Part shown: piece after piece, positions 1-8,263 of the stretch
Position numbering within the stretch: position 1 is the first letter of the stretch
How the letters are laid out: the number at the start of each line of letters is the position of its first letter
From: Pontiellaceae bacterium B1224
GTDB taxonomy: Bacteria; Verrucomicrobiota; Kiritimatiellia; Kiritimatiellales; Pontiellaceae
Length of the DNA: 64,000 nt
Assembly: GCA_029432815.1 (NCBI GenBank)
Contig: JAROBA010000002.1
Coordinates: 62,001 to 126,000 of the forward strand
Direction of reading: 5' to 3'
The notes under the pieces: generated by a model
The model's input: the letters and a program-made list of their open reading frames with translations, nothing else
What the model was told of the DNA's origin: nothing
Database searches by the model: none
Translations under genes and position numbers: made by a program

Positions 1-1
1 C

Positions 2-235
2 TGGGATATGGCCTTGGCCGCCTATCAGGCAGCCGAAGATTCTATATCTTTCTCACACCCCGATATTCAAGATGCAGAACGGTCACGTGCATGGCGAGGC
101 ATTGGATTTGTGTATATTGAACTCGGCCAGCTTGATAAAGCGAAAGAGAAATACATGCAATGCCTTGAACAGAACCCAAACGATCAGCGTGCTGCGGCTG
201 AACTGAAATACATCGAAAACTTATACGCGAAGTGA
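2..235 (+). CDS. TPR-repeat protein, C-terminal fragment (5' end outside window)
   Basis: The frame is open from base 2 and ends at a TGA at 233-235, so this is the last ~77 residues of a longer protein. The visible part contains a recognisable tetratricopeptide repeat (AWRGIGFVYIELGQLDKAKE, followed by YMQCLEQNPNDQRA), whose A/G/Y/A spacing is typical of TPR helix pairs. TPRs mediate protein-protein contacts. The catalytic or targeting part, if any, lies upstream and cannot be judged. It is convergent with the ZIP transporter gene that follows on the minus strand. Confidence 0.75.
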   Translation, partial: WDMALAAYQAAEDSISFSHPDIQDAERSRAWRGIGFVYIELGQLDKAKEKYMQCLEQNPNDQRAAAELKYIENLYAK

Positions 236-301
236 CGGCAAGCTGTTGAAGGCGCATCCTTTTAAAATTGCCCGATATCTTGCCCGCATGAATTCGTTCG
301 C

Positions 302-1117
302 TTATCCCAGCGCGACGTCGAGAATCATCATTACGGAAAACCCAGCCATGGTGGATATAGTGACTATGTCGATATTTTTCTCGTTGCGTTGCGATTCGGG
401 GATTAGCTCTTCCACCACCACAAAGATCATGGCGCCGGCCGCGAAGCAGAGTGCATAGGGCAAAATGTTCTGCATATTCATCACAAATGCCGCACCGATG
501 ACACCTGCAATAGGTTCCACGATTCCGGAGGCTTGACCATACATGAAACTCCTCCTTTTGCTCATGCCTTCACGCCGCAGTGGCATGGCCACTGCCGTAC
601 CTTCGGGAAAGTTCTGAATGCCGATCCCGATGGCCAGCGCAATCGCGCCGCCGATGGTGGCGGAAGGCAATCCTGCCGCAACCGCACCAAAGGCCACGCC
701 AACCGCGAGCCCTTCCGGAATATTATGTAACGTGATTGCCAACACCAGCAACGTACTGCGCTGCCAGGAGGTCTTCACCCCTTCGCTCTTTTCCATTGAG
801 AGTCCGGGATGCAGATGCGGTAAAAACTTATCGGTCAGTCGCATGAAAATGCCACCGCCCATAAACCCGATAACGGCCGTAAGCCACGGGGTGTGGCCAA
901 GCTGTTCGGCCATCTCAATGCCGGGAGCCAACAGCGACCAGAAACTGGCGGCAATCATGACCCCGGCGGCAAAGCCCAGCATACAGTCCATGAATTTCGG
1001 CTTCACCATACCCGGCATAAAAACCAGTGCCGCCCCCAGTGCGGTAACGCCCCAGGTGAAAAGTGTGGCAATCAGCGCCTGCACTACCGGATTAAACTGC
1101 ATGAAAAAATCGGCCAT
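302..1117 (-). CDS. ZIP-family divalent metal transporter
   Basis: A ~271-residue polytopic membrane protein of the ZIP family (GufA/ZupT type), which moves Zn2+ or other divalent cations into the cytoplasm. The two signature motifs are present: HNIPEG in the fourth membrane helix and QNFPEG in the fifth, which together build the metal site. About eight hydrophobic segments are visible and the length fits bacterial ZIPs. A TTG six bases upstream (1123) is in frame, but the ATG at 1117 has a purine-rich GAGGGGAG at better spacing, so I chose it. It lies about 100 bp downstream of the DUF547 gene on the same strand. Metal specificity is not readable from sequence alone. Confidence 0.9.
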   Translation of the reverse strand: MADFFMQFNPVVQALIATLFTWGVTALGAALVFMPGMVKPKFMDCMLGFAAGVMIAASFWSLLAPGIEMAEQLGHTPWLTAVIGFMGGGIFMRLTDKFLPHLHPGLSMEKSEGVKTSWQRSTLLVLAITLHNIPEGLAVGVAFGAVAAGLPSATIGGAIALAIGIGIQNFPEGTAVAMPLRREGMSKRRSFMYGQASGIVEPIAGVIGAAFVMNMQNILPYALCFAAGAMIFVVVEELIPESQRNEKNIDIVTISTMAGFSVMMILDVALG

Positions 1118-1221
1118 CTCCAAGCTCCCCTCACCATTGATTTGGTTTGAGGAAAGGATGACATGGAACCGAGTAAGCCCAAAGCGATATCTACTGCTTA
1201 TCTCCCGGCCTATTTCAGCTC

Positions 1222-1920
1222 TTATTTATTCAGCGACCAGTCGTAGGAAAGGTATTTAATCTTCAACCCTCCAATACGTTCTCCACTGAATTTCTCGATG
1301 AAAGCCGGAACGGATTCAAAGTCGTCGCCGTACCATTTAAAAATCGCGGAGATGGACGCCGTGCCTTTTTTACGATCGATCACGAGCCCCGCCGGAGTGG
1401 CGAGATATTTCCGCGCCTGATCGTCGAGCTGGGCATCCAATTGATCCGCAGTATATGCCTCGCTACGGAGAACGGGGCAGCCTTTGGCGGCACAAACCAG
1501 CGCCATGTGAACGCGCGGATCGTGATAGTTCGGGCGAATAATTTTATGCTCCAGCGTGTTGAGCGTAATGGTTTTTCCAAACAGTGGAACGGCCGGTTGA
1601 TCCCACGGCCCTTTAAAAAAGCTGCCGATATCCTTAATGCTCTCCACCGGATAATGGTCGACAATCAGCTGAAGGGTTGCGGCGTTGTAGAGATTGATCA
1701 GAAAAGCGAACTGCCGTTTTTCGTCCCACGAATTGAACTCGGTTTCCGAAACCGCACCCGCCAGATCGAGATAGGTTCTCAATGGAATCGGGTTGGCCTG
1801 CAGTGCGGCGTAATCCACCCGGCCGTTCACCACATGCTGTTTAAGCAAGGCGTCGAAATCCTGCGCGGTCGCCGTCAGTACGGCCCCAAGGGCGATTGCA
1901 AATAAAATGAGTTTTTTCAT
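1222..1920 (-). CDS. Secreted DUF547 protein
   Basis: A 232-residue protein with a cleavable signal peptide ([18 protein letters not shown], cleavage near A19/Q20) followed by a DUF547 domain. Recognisable family blocks are [27 protein letters not shown] and the Cys-containing [18 protein letters not shown]547 proteins are exported and common in Gram-negative bacteria; their biochemical role is unsettled. AAGGAGAG precedes the ATG at good spacing. The gene is upstream of the ZIP transporter on the same strand with a 100-bp gap, so co-transcription is possible. No catalytic function is claimed. Confidence 0.85.
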   Translation of the reverse strand: MKKLILFAIALGAVLTATAQDFDALLKQHVVNGRVDYAALQANPIPLRTYLDLAGAVSETEFNSWDEKRQFAFLINLYNAATLQLIVDHYPVESIKDIGSFFKGPWDQPAVPLFGKTITLNTLEHKIIRPNYHDPRVHMALVCAAKGCPVLRSEAYTADQLDAQLDDQARKYLATPAGLVIDRKKGTASISAIFKWYGDDFESVPAFIEKFSGERIGGLKIKYLSYDWSLNK

Positions 1921-2000
1921 GGATTCTCTCCTTCATGCATTCGAACGCTCACCGCTCGACATCCAGTAGTCGGGTGTGTTGCGGAATCCTTACACAGGAA

Positions 2001-2745
2001 TCTCTTTCCGTGTAGCGATCGTTTGCCTGAGGAACGAAGGAAACGAAGATCCCGGCGGCCGGCCTCTCTGCGGCGCCACCGCTTCCCTCATTCTTCGGGT
2101 AAGCGGTCTCTACACCTGCAACGCGGCAAAATGAAAGCGTCGGATTGGGCGTAGAACGAATCGCCATCGTTCCAATCTTTGGAAAAGCTGTTTGGCTTTC
2201 CAAGGATTGGAAGTCGGGTGACTCCACCCAAAAAGCTTCAGCGTTGATTCATAATATTTTGGAGTGAATGGCGGGCATGAATCCCTTTCGTGTAGCGTTC
2301 GTTTACCTGAGAAACGAAGGAAACGAAGATCCCGGCGGCCGGCCTCTCTGCGGCGCCACCGCTTCCCTCATTCTTCGGGTAAGCGGTCTCTACACCTGCA
2401 ATGCGGCAAATGTAAGCGTTGGATTGGGCGTAGAATGAATCGCCATCGTTCCAATCATTGGAAAAGCTGTCTGGCTTTCCAAGGATTGGAAGTCGGGTGA
2501 CTCCTTCCCAAAAAGTGTCAGCGTTGATTCATAATATTTTGGACTGAATGGCGGGCATGAATCCCTTTCGTGTAGCGTTCGTTTACCTGAGGAATGAAGG
2601 AAACGAAGATCTCCGCAGCCGGCTTATCTGCGGCGCCACCGCTTCCCTCATTCTTCGGGTAAGCGGTCTCTACACCTGCAACGCGGCAAAATGAAAGCGT
2701 CGGATTGGGCATAGAACCAATCGCCATCGTTCCAATCATTGGAAA
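2001..2745. repeat. 280-bp tandem direct repeat, 2.6 copies
   Basis: Three head-to-tail copies begin near 2001, 2281 and 2561 (the marker TGTAGCG falls at 2011, 2291 and 2571, an exact 280-base period). Copies one and two are full and differ at a few percent of positions; copy three stops at about 2745. Each unit contains two short hairpin elements facing each other (TGTAGCG...GGAAACGA and, inverted, TGTAGAGACCGCTT...AAGCGGT). Each also carries the TTCCA-N5-TGGAA palindrome, twice per full unit, 13 bp apart. The short open frames inside are repetitive and have no ribosome sites. No gene is claimed between 1921 and 3173; 2746-3173 is AT-rich and holds nothing I recognise. Confidence 0.9.
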
Positions 2746-3173
2746 AAGCTAATGCCCTTCTATTTACTTGCCATAAGAATCCCTCGAAACCACTATGTCT
2801 TTCCAATACAAAGGGTGCGAGTAGTGAGAACAGGCAAGCGGGCCCGATTATCCCTTCAATATTCGGATGTCAGGCAATTTTGCTGATCAATAATATGTTC
2901 GCTAGAAAGAAATACAGGACTGCTTAATAATAAATTTTGAGGGTTGGAAATGATAACAGAATTGAGTGGGAACAATTTCCCGAAGGTTGGAAAAATAAAG
3001 TAAAGGTGCCAGTTTGCCTAAATCGTCATTGCGATTGACCGGCTACTCTGGATTTGGTTTTTCACCGCATGTAGAGAAAGGTAAAAATAGATTTTGAGAG
3101 TCACATATCATGTAGCTGAAAGACAAGATGACGAAGTAGGCGACTGCACCTTGTCCCGACAATGGAGTACATT

Positions 3174-4448
3174 ATGATTTTGGGAGAGTTTGGGAGCGAA
3201 AAAACATTTTGGGATCAAACAGAAGCGTTATACAAAAAACAAAAGATGAAAAGCTGTGGTTTAGCAAAGCGCTGTAGCAACATTGGAGAACTCAAAAATT
3301 CTCGCATAATGAAGGAGTTTTTCTCGTACTGTCGGTGCATTTTTTCTGACGAATATTTACTCGCTACCGATCTTGAAAAATTTGCTTTAACGACAAGGCA
3401 CTTCTTTTCCAGAGGGAAACTGACAGAATTTCATAAATCGTATCATGATCAAGTAATGGATTTTTGGAGGAACACAGAAAGATACAGTCAGAAATTTTCT
3501 CAGAACGGAGTATTTCTGCCTCCACATAAAAACTCTCTATCTGATTTAAAGCAAAATACTTTACTTTTGGAGTATCTCTATTCTCCTATTAAACGGGGGC
3601 CACATAGTTTCCGTAGAGGTAATGATCGAAAATCCAACCCTAATCTTGAGCACTTGCTCGTTACTGATGGGTCAAATTACCTAATAACTAATCGATATTT
3701 TTTTATTGCGCCAGAGGGTTCAAAGGAGGGAGTGCGATTGTTTTGGTCAGAATTCCGGTATTCTAAAAAAAATAGTTTTTTGGGAGATTCTAAAATTGTG
3801 TTGCGTCCGGCTGTTGACAGCTGGACCAGTGAATATGTGATACCTACCGAGTTTGCTGTTTCGAATTCAACCTTCTATTCTAAAGTCCATAACTGGGATG
3901 AAAAAAGAAGTGAGATTGATAAGACAAATAGAAAGAGGAAAGCGCTAGAAGAGATAATTCATGAGAAGTATGAAAAAAATGATGAAGAAAGGAGACGAGA
4001 AGCCCAAAAGAAAAAAAATGAGACTCTCAGGCAACAGCGTCAACATGAGGAAGCACAGCGCATCCAAAAAGAGAAAACTGCACGCAAAAATATGCCACCC
4101 CCTGAATACTGTACAACATGCGGAGAATCAGACTGGTCTTTGCAAGAAGCGTCACCTAATCTACGTTCTGCTGTATGGGAGTGTGAATATTGTGGAAAAA
4201 CCACTCGCATTCTTTCTCAAGACCTGAGGCTCCAAACACCCCAGCGTTCTCCCATTCCAAAAAAAGTACAAAGAGACGTGTGGCGACGTGATCAAGGACG
4301 CTGTGTGGAATGTGGAAGCAAGGAGAATATTGAATTCGACCACATCATTCCTGTTTCAAAGGGTGGAGCCAACACAGTCCGGAACATCCAGTTGCTCTGC
4401 CAAGACTGCAATCGCACCAAAAGCAACAAGGACCCGGGAGAATCATGA
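3174..4448 (+). CDS. HNH endonuclease-domain protein with zinc-ribbon
   Basis: A ~424-residue protein. The N-terminal ~250 residues match nothing I recognise. Residues ~250-310 are a highly charged Lys/Glu/Arg coiled coil. A four-Cys zinc-ribbon follows (CTTCGESDW ... CEYCGK), then a C-terminal HNH nuclease domain: CVECGS, FDHIIPVSKGG, CQDCNRTKSNKD, with the catalytic His in DHIIP and paired metal-binding Cys. I chose ATG 3174 over 3162 because GGAG lies six bases before it. The gene is clearly AT-richer than its neighbours, suggesting horizontal acquisition. HEPN-like and Cys-rich genes follow on the same strand, so a defence role is possible but unproven. Confidence 0.8.
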   Translation: MILGEFGSEKTFWDQTEALYKKQKMKSCGLAKRCSNIGELKNSRIMKEFFSYCRCIFSDEYLLATDLEKFALTTRHFFSRGKLTEFHKSYHDQVMDFWRNTERYSQKFSQNGVFLPPHKNSLSDLKQNTLLLEYLYSPIKRGPHSFRRGNDRKSNPNLEHLLVTDGSNYLITNRYFFIAPEGSKEGVRLFWSEFRYSKKNSFLGDSKIVLRPAVDSWTSEYVIPTEFAVSNSTFYSKVHNWDEKRSEIDKTNRKRKALEEIIHEKYEKNDEERRREAQKKKNETLRQQRQHEEAQRIQKEKTARKNMPPPEYCTTCGESDWSLQEASPNLRSAVWECEYCGKTTRILSQDLRLQTPQRSPIPKKVQRDVWRRDQGRCVECGSKENIEFDHIIPVSKGGANTVRNIQLLCQDCNRTKSNKDPGES

Positions 4449-4476
4449 CCTTCGTTAATTCGCGAGAGGAGACAAT

Positions 4477-5226
4477 ATGACAACAGCCAAGGGAAAAGAC
4501 GATTGGCGCTGGATGGGAACCACTCTGGCATCACCCTTCAACACGGGAACGAGTGTGCTTCCGGTTGGGTCAATTCTCCGGAGCAGTCTCCCTGTCGATG
4601 CGTTTGGAAGAAGCGTTCGTCTCCCCATACCTAATGTTTCGGCGACGTTCCTGCACCTCGCTTTCGAGCAGACTTCGCTCGCATCGGAGTTACGTGTAGA
4701 GATCGAGACGAAGGCGGACGCCCTTCATACCTGCCCCTCAACATGCATCGACCTATTCCAGGCAGTCATGTCCTCCGCAATCCTCGCTTTCGCCTGCCTT
4801 GAGTCACTCATCAATATGCTCATTCCTCCCGATGCAAAGTTTGAGATCGAGCACAAGAAGATAGGGACTCGGGAACTCAAGACAAAGGAGCAACTAGAGA
4901 GGGAGCCGACCGAAAGCAAACTTGCTACCATTCTACCTCAACTTCTGGAATACGAAACCCCGAAAGGAAAGAAGGTCTGGCAGGATTTCAAGATGCTAAA
5001 GAAGCACAGGGACCGGATTGTACACTTTAAGTACGGCGATCAGGTTGCCGGGGTAAATGATGATCACCTCTGGGGTATCTGGGTCGACGAGAAATGCCCT
5101 GACTATGCTGAGATTGCGTACTCGATGGTGAACTACATTGCTTCTCATATTGAGAAGCCCCCGCTGTGGACGAAGCAACTCAAACAGAGTCGCGAGCAAT
5201 CGCCTCCAGCAGACCTAGAAGCATGA
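4477..5226 (+). CDS. Uncharacterised protein with a HEPN-like R-x4-H motif
   Basis: A 249-residue cytoplasmic protein with no family I can name. An AGGAG lies ahead of the ATG. The middle and C-terminal halves look helical. A segment AILAFACLESLINMLIP is followed by KKHRDRIVHFKYGD, which contains R-x4-H inside a helix, the hallmark of HEPN domains (RNA-cleaving or nucleotide-binding helical bundles). HEPN assignment is therefore an inference from one motif plus helical context. The gene sits 28 bp after the HNH nuclease gene and 31 bp before a small Cys-rich gene, all on the plus strand, so they are probably one unit. An SMC-like or abortive-infection role is not shown. Confidence 0.6.
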   Translation: MTTAKGKDDWRWMGTTLASPFNTGTSVLPVGSILRSSLPVDAFGRSVRLPIPNVSATFLHLAFEQTSLASELRVEIETKADALHTCPSTCIDLFQAVMSSAILAFACLESLINMLIPPDAKFEIEHKKIGTRELKTKEQLEREPTESKLATILPQLLEYETPKGKKVWQDFKMLKKHRDRIVHFKYGDQVAGVNDDHLWGIWVDEKCPDYAEIAYSMVNYIASHIEKPPLWTKQLKQSREQSPPADLEA

Positions 5227-5257
5227 CGTTCGCTAATATATAAAAGGAGAAATGACA

Positions 5258-5464
5258 ATGCCAAGATACTACGTAAACAGAAATGCTCAGGCTGATGGTT
5301 ATCACGAAGTACACACTACCGGTTGCCCTCATCCTCCGAACCCCGAAAACCAAGTTCCTGTGGGAATCCACGAATCTTGTGGTTCTGCCATGATAGAAGC
5401 TCGGAACATTTATCCTAATTCAGATGGATGCAAATACTGTTGCCCACGTTGTAATAGACGATAG
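5258..5464 (+). CDS. Small Cys-rich protein (HEVH...C type)
   Basis: A 68-residue protein starting MPRYYVNRNAQADGYHEVH with five cysteines: one after HEVH (TGCPHPP), one in ESCGSA, and three in GCKYCCPRC. The pattern suggests a small zinc-binding fold. From memory it resembles a widespread family of short orphan proteins sharing the N-terminal YVNxNAQ...HEVH and a terminal Cys cluster; none has a known function. The first ATG (5252) is only two bases from AAGGAG, whereas 5258 is spaced eight bases, so 5258 is the likelier start. It is the last gene of the HNH/HEPN cluster. Confidence 0.7.
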   Translation: MPRYYVNRNAQADGYHEVHTTGCPHPPNPENQVPVGIHESCGSAMIEARNIYPNSDGCKYCCPRCNRR

Positions 5465-5789
5465 CTACATAATAAACAGCGAACCAGAGCATGGACCCTT
5501 CTCGGACAACGCCCGGCGATTCGGTCAGAGTTTGATTCCCAAGCGGCTTACTTTTAACGTTCATATGGCTGAAGTTTGAGCCGGGCTTTCAGCCCTATTT
5601 TCTTCGAAAATCATCTGCGCTTCGCTTCGGGTCAACCGGGCAAAAAAAATTAGACCCATTTTTTTCATCTTTGAAAAAGGACCTTAACGACCGAACCCGA
5701 GGGGACCGGTTCCTCCCGGTCTTCTGCTCGAGCGGGTTTAGTCGAGGTGGAACTCGACCCTCCAAACCGTTAAATGCTCTGGCTTCGTA
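5465..5789. other. Intergenic stretch with palindromic element
   Basis: No gene is seen here. The 5' half (5465-5640) has no recognisable content. Bases ~5686-5765 form nested inverted repeats: GTCGAGGTGGAACTCGAC (5741-5758) is nearly self-palindromic, ACCGGTTCCTCCCGGT (5705-5720) is another stem, and CGAACCCGAG pairs with CTCGAGCGGGTT. This resembles the dispersed palindromic elements that occur in-frame in genes elsewhere in the window. It may also act as a terminator for the Cys-rich gene. Confidence 0.55.
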
Positions 5790-6755
5790 TTACTTGCCGA
5801 TCGTGGTTCGCATCAGCACCAGATTGTCATGCACCAGGCTGGACGACCAGATGAATTGGGCATCGGCGGCGGGGTCGTCAAACAGGTCGGTGAAGTTCGA
5901 GTAGGCGGGCTTGTTATCAACGCCAACGTAATCGTTGCTGAAGGTGACGGCCTTTGGCCAATCCTGGTCGTCAAATTCGGCGGCAGACCAGTTTTCCGGA
6001 ATCGGCCAATGCGCCGCGAACCAGGCCGATCCATCGGCAACATCGTCGGTGCTGCAGTTTGAACTGTCGCGGTGATTCCCGTTTATAATCAGACACTCTT
6101 TGCTTTTGAGCGGTGCAACATAGAAGGTCTGTGCTTTCCAGTTTGCATCGGTCACGGAAACGGTTTCTCCGGAGGCGTCTTTGACGACCGCCACCAACCC
6201 GGCATCGCCCTGATGAAATGGGGCTCCGCGAAAATTTTCAAAACCCAAACCGAGGTGCTCTTCCCAATCGACGCCCATCACACCCATCGTAAAGGGGCGC
6301 TGTGCTTTAAAGCGAATGATGCTGCTGTTGAACGGCGTCATCGGGGCGGGATCGACCGCGAGCAGTTGGCCATTCACGAAGAACTCGAAATAGTTGTCGC
6401 CGAAAATGTAGGCCGTAAAGATTTCGTCTCCGCCCGCGTCGAACACCGGAACCTTTTGCAGATCAATCTCCGCCCATCCGGCAGGCTCAAAACCGTTGGC
6501 TTCGTTGTATAGATCGGCGGCTTTCGGGCCGGACTGGAAATGCGTTTTCGCGGGTACCGTCCATTCCCGACCATCGGACGATTTGATGGTGCCGACGTTT
6601 GCCGTCCGCGGGTTCGCCCCCTTCCAATCGAAGAGCGTGGAAATATCGGTTTGAGCTTCCCCCTGCGTGAAGGAAGGCTGCTGGGCAAACGTAACCACCG
6701 GGCCCATGGCCAGTACGATGGCAGCCAAGCGCGACGCGAATATTGTTTTGAACAT
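5790..6755 (-). CDS. Secreted protein, probable galactose-binding-like beta-sandwich
   Basis: A 321-residue exported protein with signal peptide MFKTIFASRLAAIVLAMGP...TFAQ. The rest is rich in aromatic and Asp/Gly residues in a pattern typical of jelly-roll carbohydrate-binding-like folds (DNYFEFFVNGQLLAVDP; AAEFDDQDWPKAVTFS; QFIWSSSLVHDNLVLMRTTI). I cannot assign a family with confidence. AAGGAG precedes the ATG by seven bases. It follows the ECF sigma/anti-sigma pair by ~90 bp on the same strand, so it may be a target or passenger of that regulon. A hairpin repeat (6808-6840) lies in the gap. Confidence 0.65.
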   Translation of the reverse strand: MFKTIFASRLAAIVLAMGPVVTFAQQPSFTQGEAQTDISTLFDWKGANPRTANVGTIKSSDGREWTVPAKTHFQSGPKAADLYNEANGFEPAGWAEIDLQKVPVFDAGGDEIFTAYIFGDNYFEFFVNGQLLAVDPAPMTPFNSSIIRFKAQRPFTMGVMGVDWEEHLGLGFENFRGAPFHQGDAGLVAVVKDASGETVSVTDANWKAQTFYVAPLKSKECLIINGNHRDSSNCSTDDVADGSAWFAAHWPIPENWSAAEFDDQDWPKAVTFSNDYVGVDNKPAYSNFTDLFDDPAADAQFIWSSSLVHDNLVLMRTTIGK

Positions 6756-6807
6756 CGTAAAACTCCTTGGAGATGATTTCAGTTTTAAAAGTGAACACTT
6801 GTGTAGA

Positions 6808-6840
6808 GAACGTTTACCTGCGCGCAGCGCAGGAAACGTT
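6808..6840. repeat. Short hairpin repeat, same family as in the 280-bp units
   Basis: AACGTTTACCTGCGC pairs with GCGCAGGAAACGTT to give a long nearly perfect stem between the anti-sigma gene and the secreted-protein gene. The flanks TGTAGAGA (5') and GTGGT (3') match the flanks of the hairpins inside the 2001-2745 tandem repeat, so this looks like one member of a REP-like family. It could also attenuate or terminate the sigma operon. Confidence 0.6.
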
Positions 6841-6847
6841 GTGGTCG

Positions 6848-7093
6848 CTATTCTTCCTTTTCGAGCGCCTGTTTGATGCGCCGTCGGGCTTCTTCGGGCA
6901 GCGTTTTCTCTGTGGGTGCTTCAGCATCCGAGGCCTTCTTGAGAACGGAACGAAGCTGCCGCATCTGATGGCTGTAGGTGCGGCACAGTGAACACATCAT
7001 TAAATGCCCCCGCATCGCCATTCGTTCGCGGAACGGAAGCTCCCGGTCCAGTGACTCCGATACCAGCTTTGAAATTTCTTTGCACGTGCGCAT
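6848..7093 (-). CDS. Putative zinc-finger anti-sigma factor
   Basis: An 81-residue soluble protein with the zinc-finger anti-sigma (ZAS) signature: the CKEISKLVSESLDRELPF helix followed by MRGHLMMCSLCRTY, giving H-x3-C-x2-C. These proteins bind the adjacent ECF sigma factor and release it on a redox or metal cue. No transmembrane helix is present, so sensing should be cytoplasmic. ATG 7093 lies one base after the sigma stop codon, arguing for coupled translation; the TTG at 7111 is a less likely start. Position directly after the sigma gene supports the call. Confidence 0.85.
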   Translation of the reverse strand: MRTCKEISKLVSESLDRELPFRERMAMRGHLMMCSLCRTYSHQMRQLRSVLKKASDAEAPTEKTLPEEARRRIKQALEKEE

Positions 7094-7094
7094 C

Positions 7095-7673
7095 TTATTG
7101 CTTCGCTCCAAACCAGTTTTCGGTCAGGCACCCGCGCAGGCGCATTCGCGCCCGGTGGAGCATGACCCATAGATTGGTCGGGGTGATGCCCAATTCCTTA
7201 CAGATCAAATCGGAATCCTGTTCTTCGAGTTCGCGTAAGACAAACAGGCGGTGCAGCCGGTCGGGCAAATGTTCCATACATTGGAAAAGCACCCCCATGA
7301 ATTCCTTCTGTTCCAGAATTTTTAAGGGATTCACCTGCCATTCAACAGGCTTGATCCGCCAACGCCCCTTGCGATCAAAAAATTCCTCTTCCGGAGTTTC
7401 CTGATCTGCAACTTTATCGATCGGCAGTTCTCGGCCCTCTTTGCGAATCAGGTCTACAATCTTGTGCTTAAGAATGCCGATGAGCCAGGTGCGGGCGGAG
7501 GATCGGCCCGAAAAGGTTTTCCCGGACCTCAGCGCAGCCAGCAGGGTTTCCTGCACGACATCTTCGGCGGAAGCGGGATTATTCAAACGGCTCAGCGCAT
7601 AGCTGTAGAGCGCATCGCCGTGTTCATCCACCGCTGCTTCCGCATCGAATCCAGTCGTCGGAGGTTCTCCCAT
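7095..7673 (-). CDS. ECF-type sigma-70 family RNA polymerase sigma factor
   Basis: A 192-residue sigma factor with region 2 (ALYSYALSRLNNPASAEDVV, QETLLAAL, ARTWLIGILKHKIVDLIRKE) and region 4 (LHRLFVLRELEEQDSDLICK, ELGITPTNLWVMLHRARMRL), without region 3 or 1.1: the ECF layout. Its ATG overlaps the stop of the peroxiredoxin gene (TAATG) and its stop lies one base from the anti-sigma ATG, so the three are translationally coupled. It should direct transcription of a stress regulon, probably including its own operon. The peptide FQCME in the inter-domain part is encoded by a TTCCA-N5-TGGAA palindrome (7272-7286). Confidence 0.9.
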   Translation of the reverse strand: MGEPPTTGFDAEAAVDEHGDALYSYALSRLNNPASAEDVVQETLLAALRSGKTFSGRSSARTWLIGILKHKIVDLIRKEGRELPIDKVADQETPEEEFFDRKGRWRIKPVEWQVNPLKILEQKEFMGVLFQCMEHLPDRLHRLFVLRELEEQDSDLICKELGITPTNLWVMLHRARMRLRGCLTENWFGAKQ

Positions 7674-8263
7674 TACTGTGCGGCTTCAGTGGCGGCATTC
7701 AACAGGACCTCAGATTCGATCCGCTTTTTGTAGTCCTCATTGGCATGAGCAAAATCAATCACCCCATCTGTGCCGACAATGAAAACGGCCGGAACCGGAA
7801 GCTGGTGGTGGGATTCGCCGGAGGAGGCTTCCAGATCGATATTGTGTTTTTTGTATCTTTCAATCGTTCCGTCATCCACCGTGAAAACGAGACCAAAGGC
7901 CGTGGCCGCTTCTACTTTGGAATCGGATAGCAATGTATAGGACAAATGTCCTGCATCTGCACTTTTTGCCAGTTCCGACGGGCGGTCCGGGCTGATGGCA
8001 ATAATCTGATACCCCAGTTCGCGGAGCTGAGGATCGAGATCCTGCAAGGCCGCCAGATGGCGGTTGCAATACGGGCACCAGCCTCCGCGATAGAAAATTA
8101 AGATGGTCGGCTGCTCCGCAATGGCGGCCTGCAGATCGAAATCAACCCCTTCAGCTGTTTTCAGCGTGGCCGCGGGAATCGGCTGCCCGCTCGTTAAGGG
8201 TTTAATTTCTGCTGTTGATGCAAATGCGGCTGACAAAGCAGCCATCAGGATTAGAACTTTCAT
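7673..8263 (-). CDS. Exported peroxiredoxin-like (AhpC/TSA) thiol protein
   Basis: A 196-residue thioredoxin-fold protein with N-terminal signal peptide (LILMAALSAAFASTA). The active-site motif FYRGGWCPYCNRHLAAL carries a CxxC, and VPAVFIVGTDGVIDF is the usual cis-Pro strand. It probably reduces peroxides or protein thiols in the periplasm. The ATG overlaps the stop of the ArsM-like gene (ATGA), and the stop overlaps the sigma-factor start, placing it in the middle of the redox operon with MsrB. Confidence 0.88.
   Translation of the reverse strand: MKVLILMAALSAAFASTAEIKPLTSGQPIPAATLKTAEGVDFDLQAAIAEQPTILIFYRGGWCPYCNRHLAALQDLDPQLRELGYQIIAISPDRPSELAKSADAGHLSYTLLSDSKVEAATAFGLVFTVDDGTIERYKKHNIDLEASSGESHHQLPVPAVFIVGTDGVIDFAHANEDYKKRIESEVLLNAATEAAQ

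Noticed and set aside
2001-2745. Tandem repeat as an integron or CRISPR array
   Set aside because: Units are near identical including their would-be spacers, no integrase or cas gene is present, and the unit length is wrong for CRISPR.
2739-2927. 62-codon plus-strand frame after the tandem repeat
   Set aside because: Starts inside a palindrome without a ribosome site, and its composition is not protein-like.
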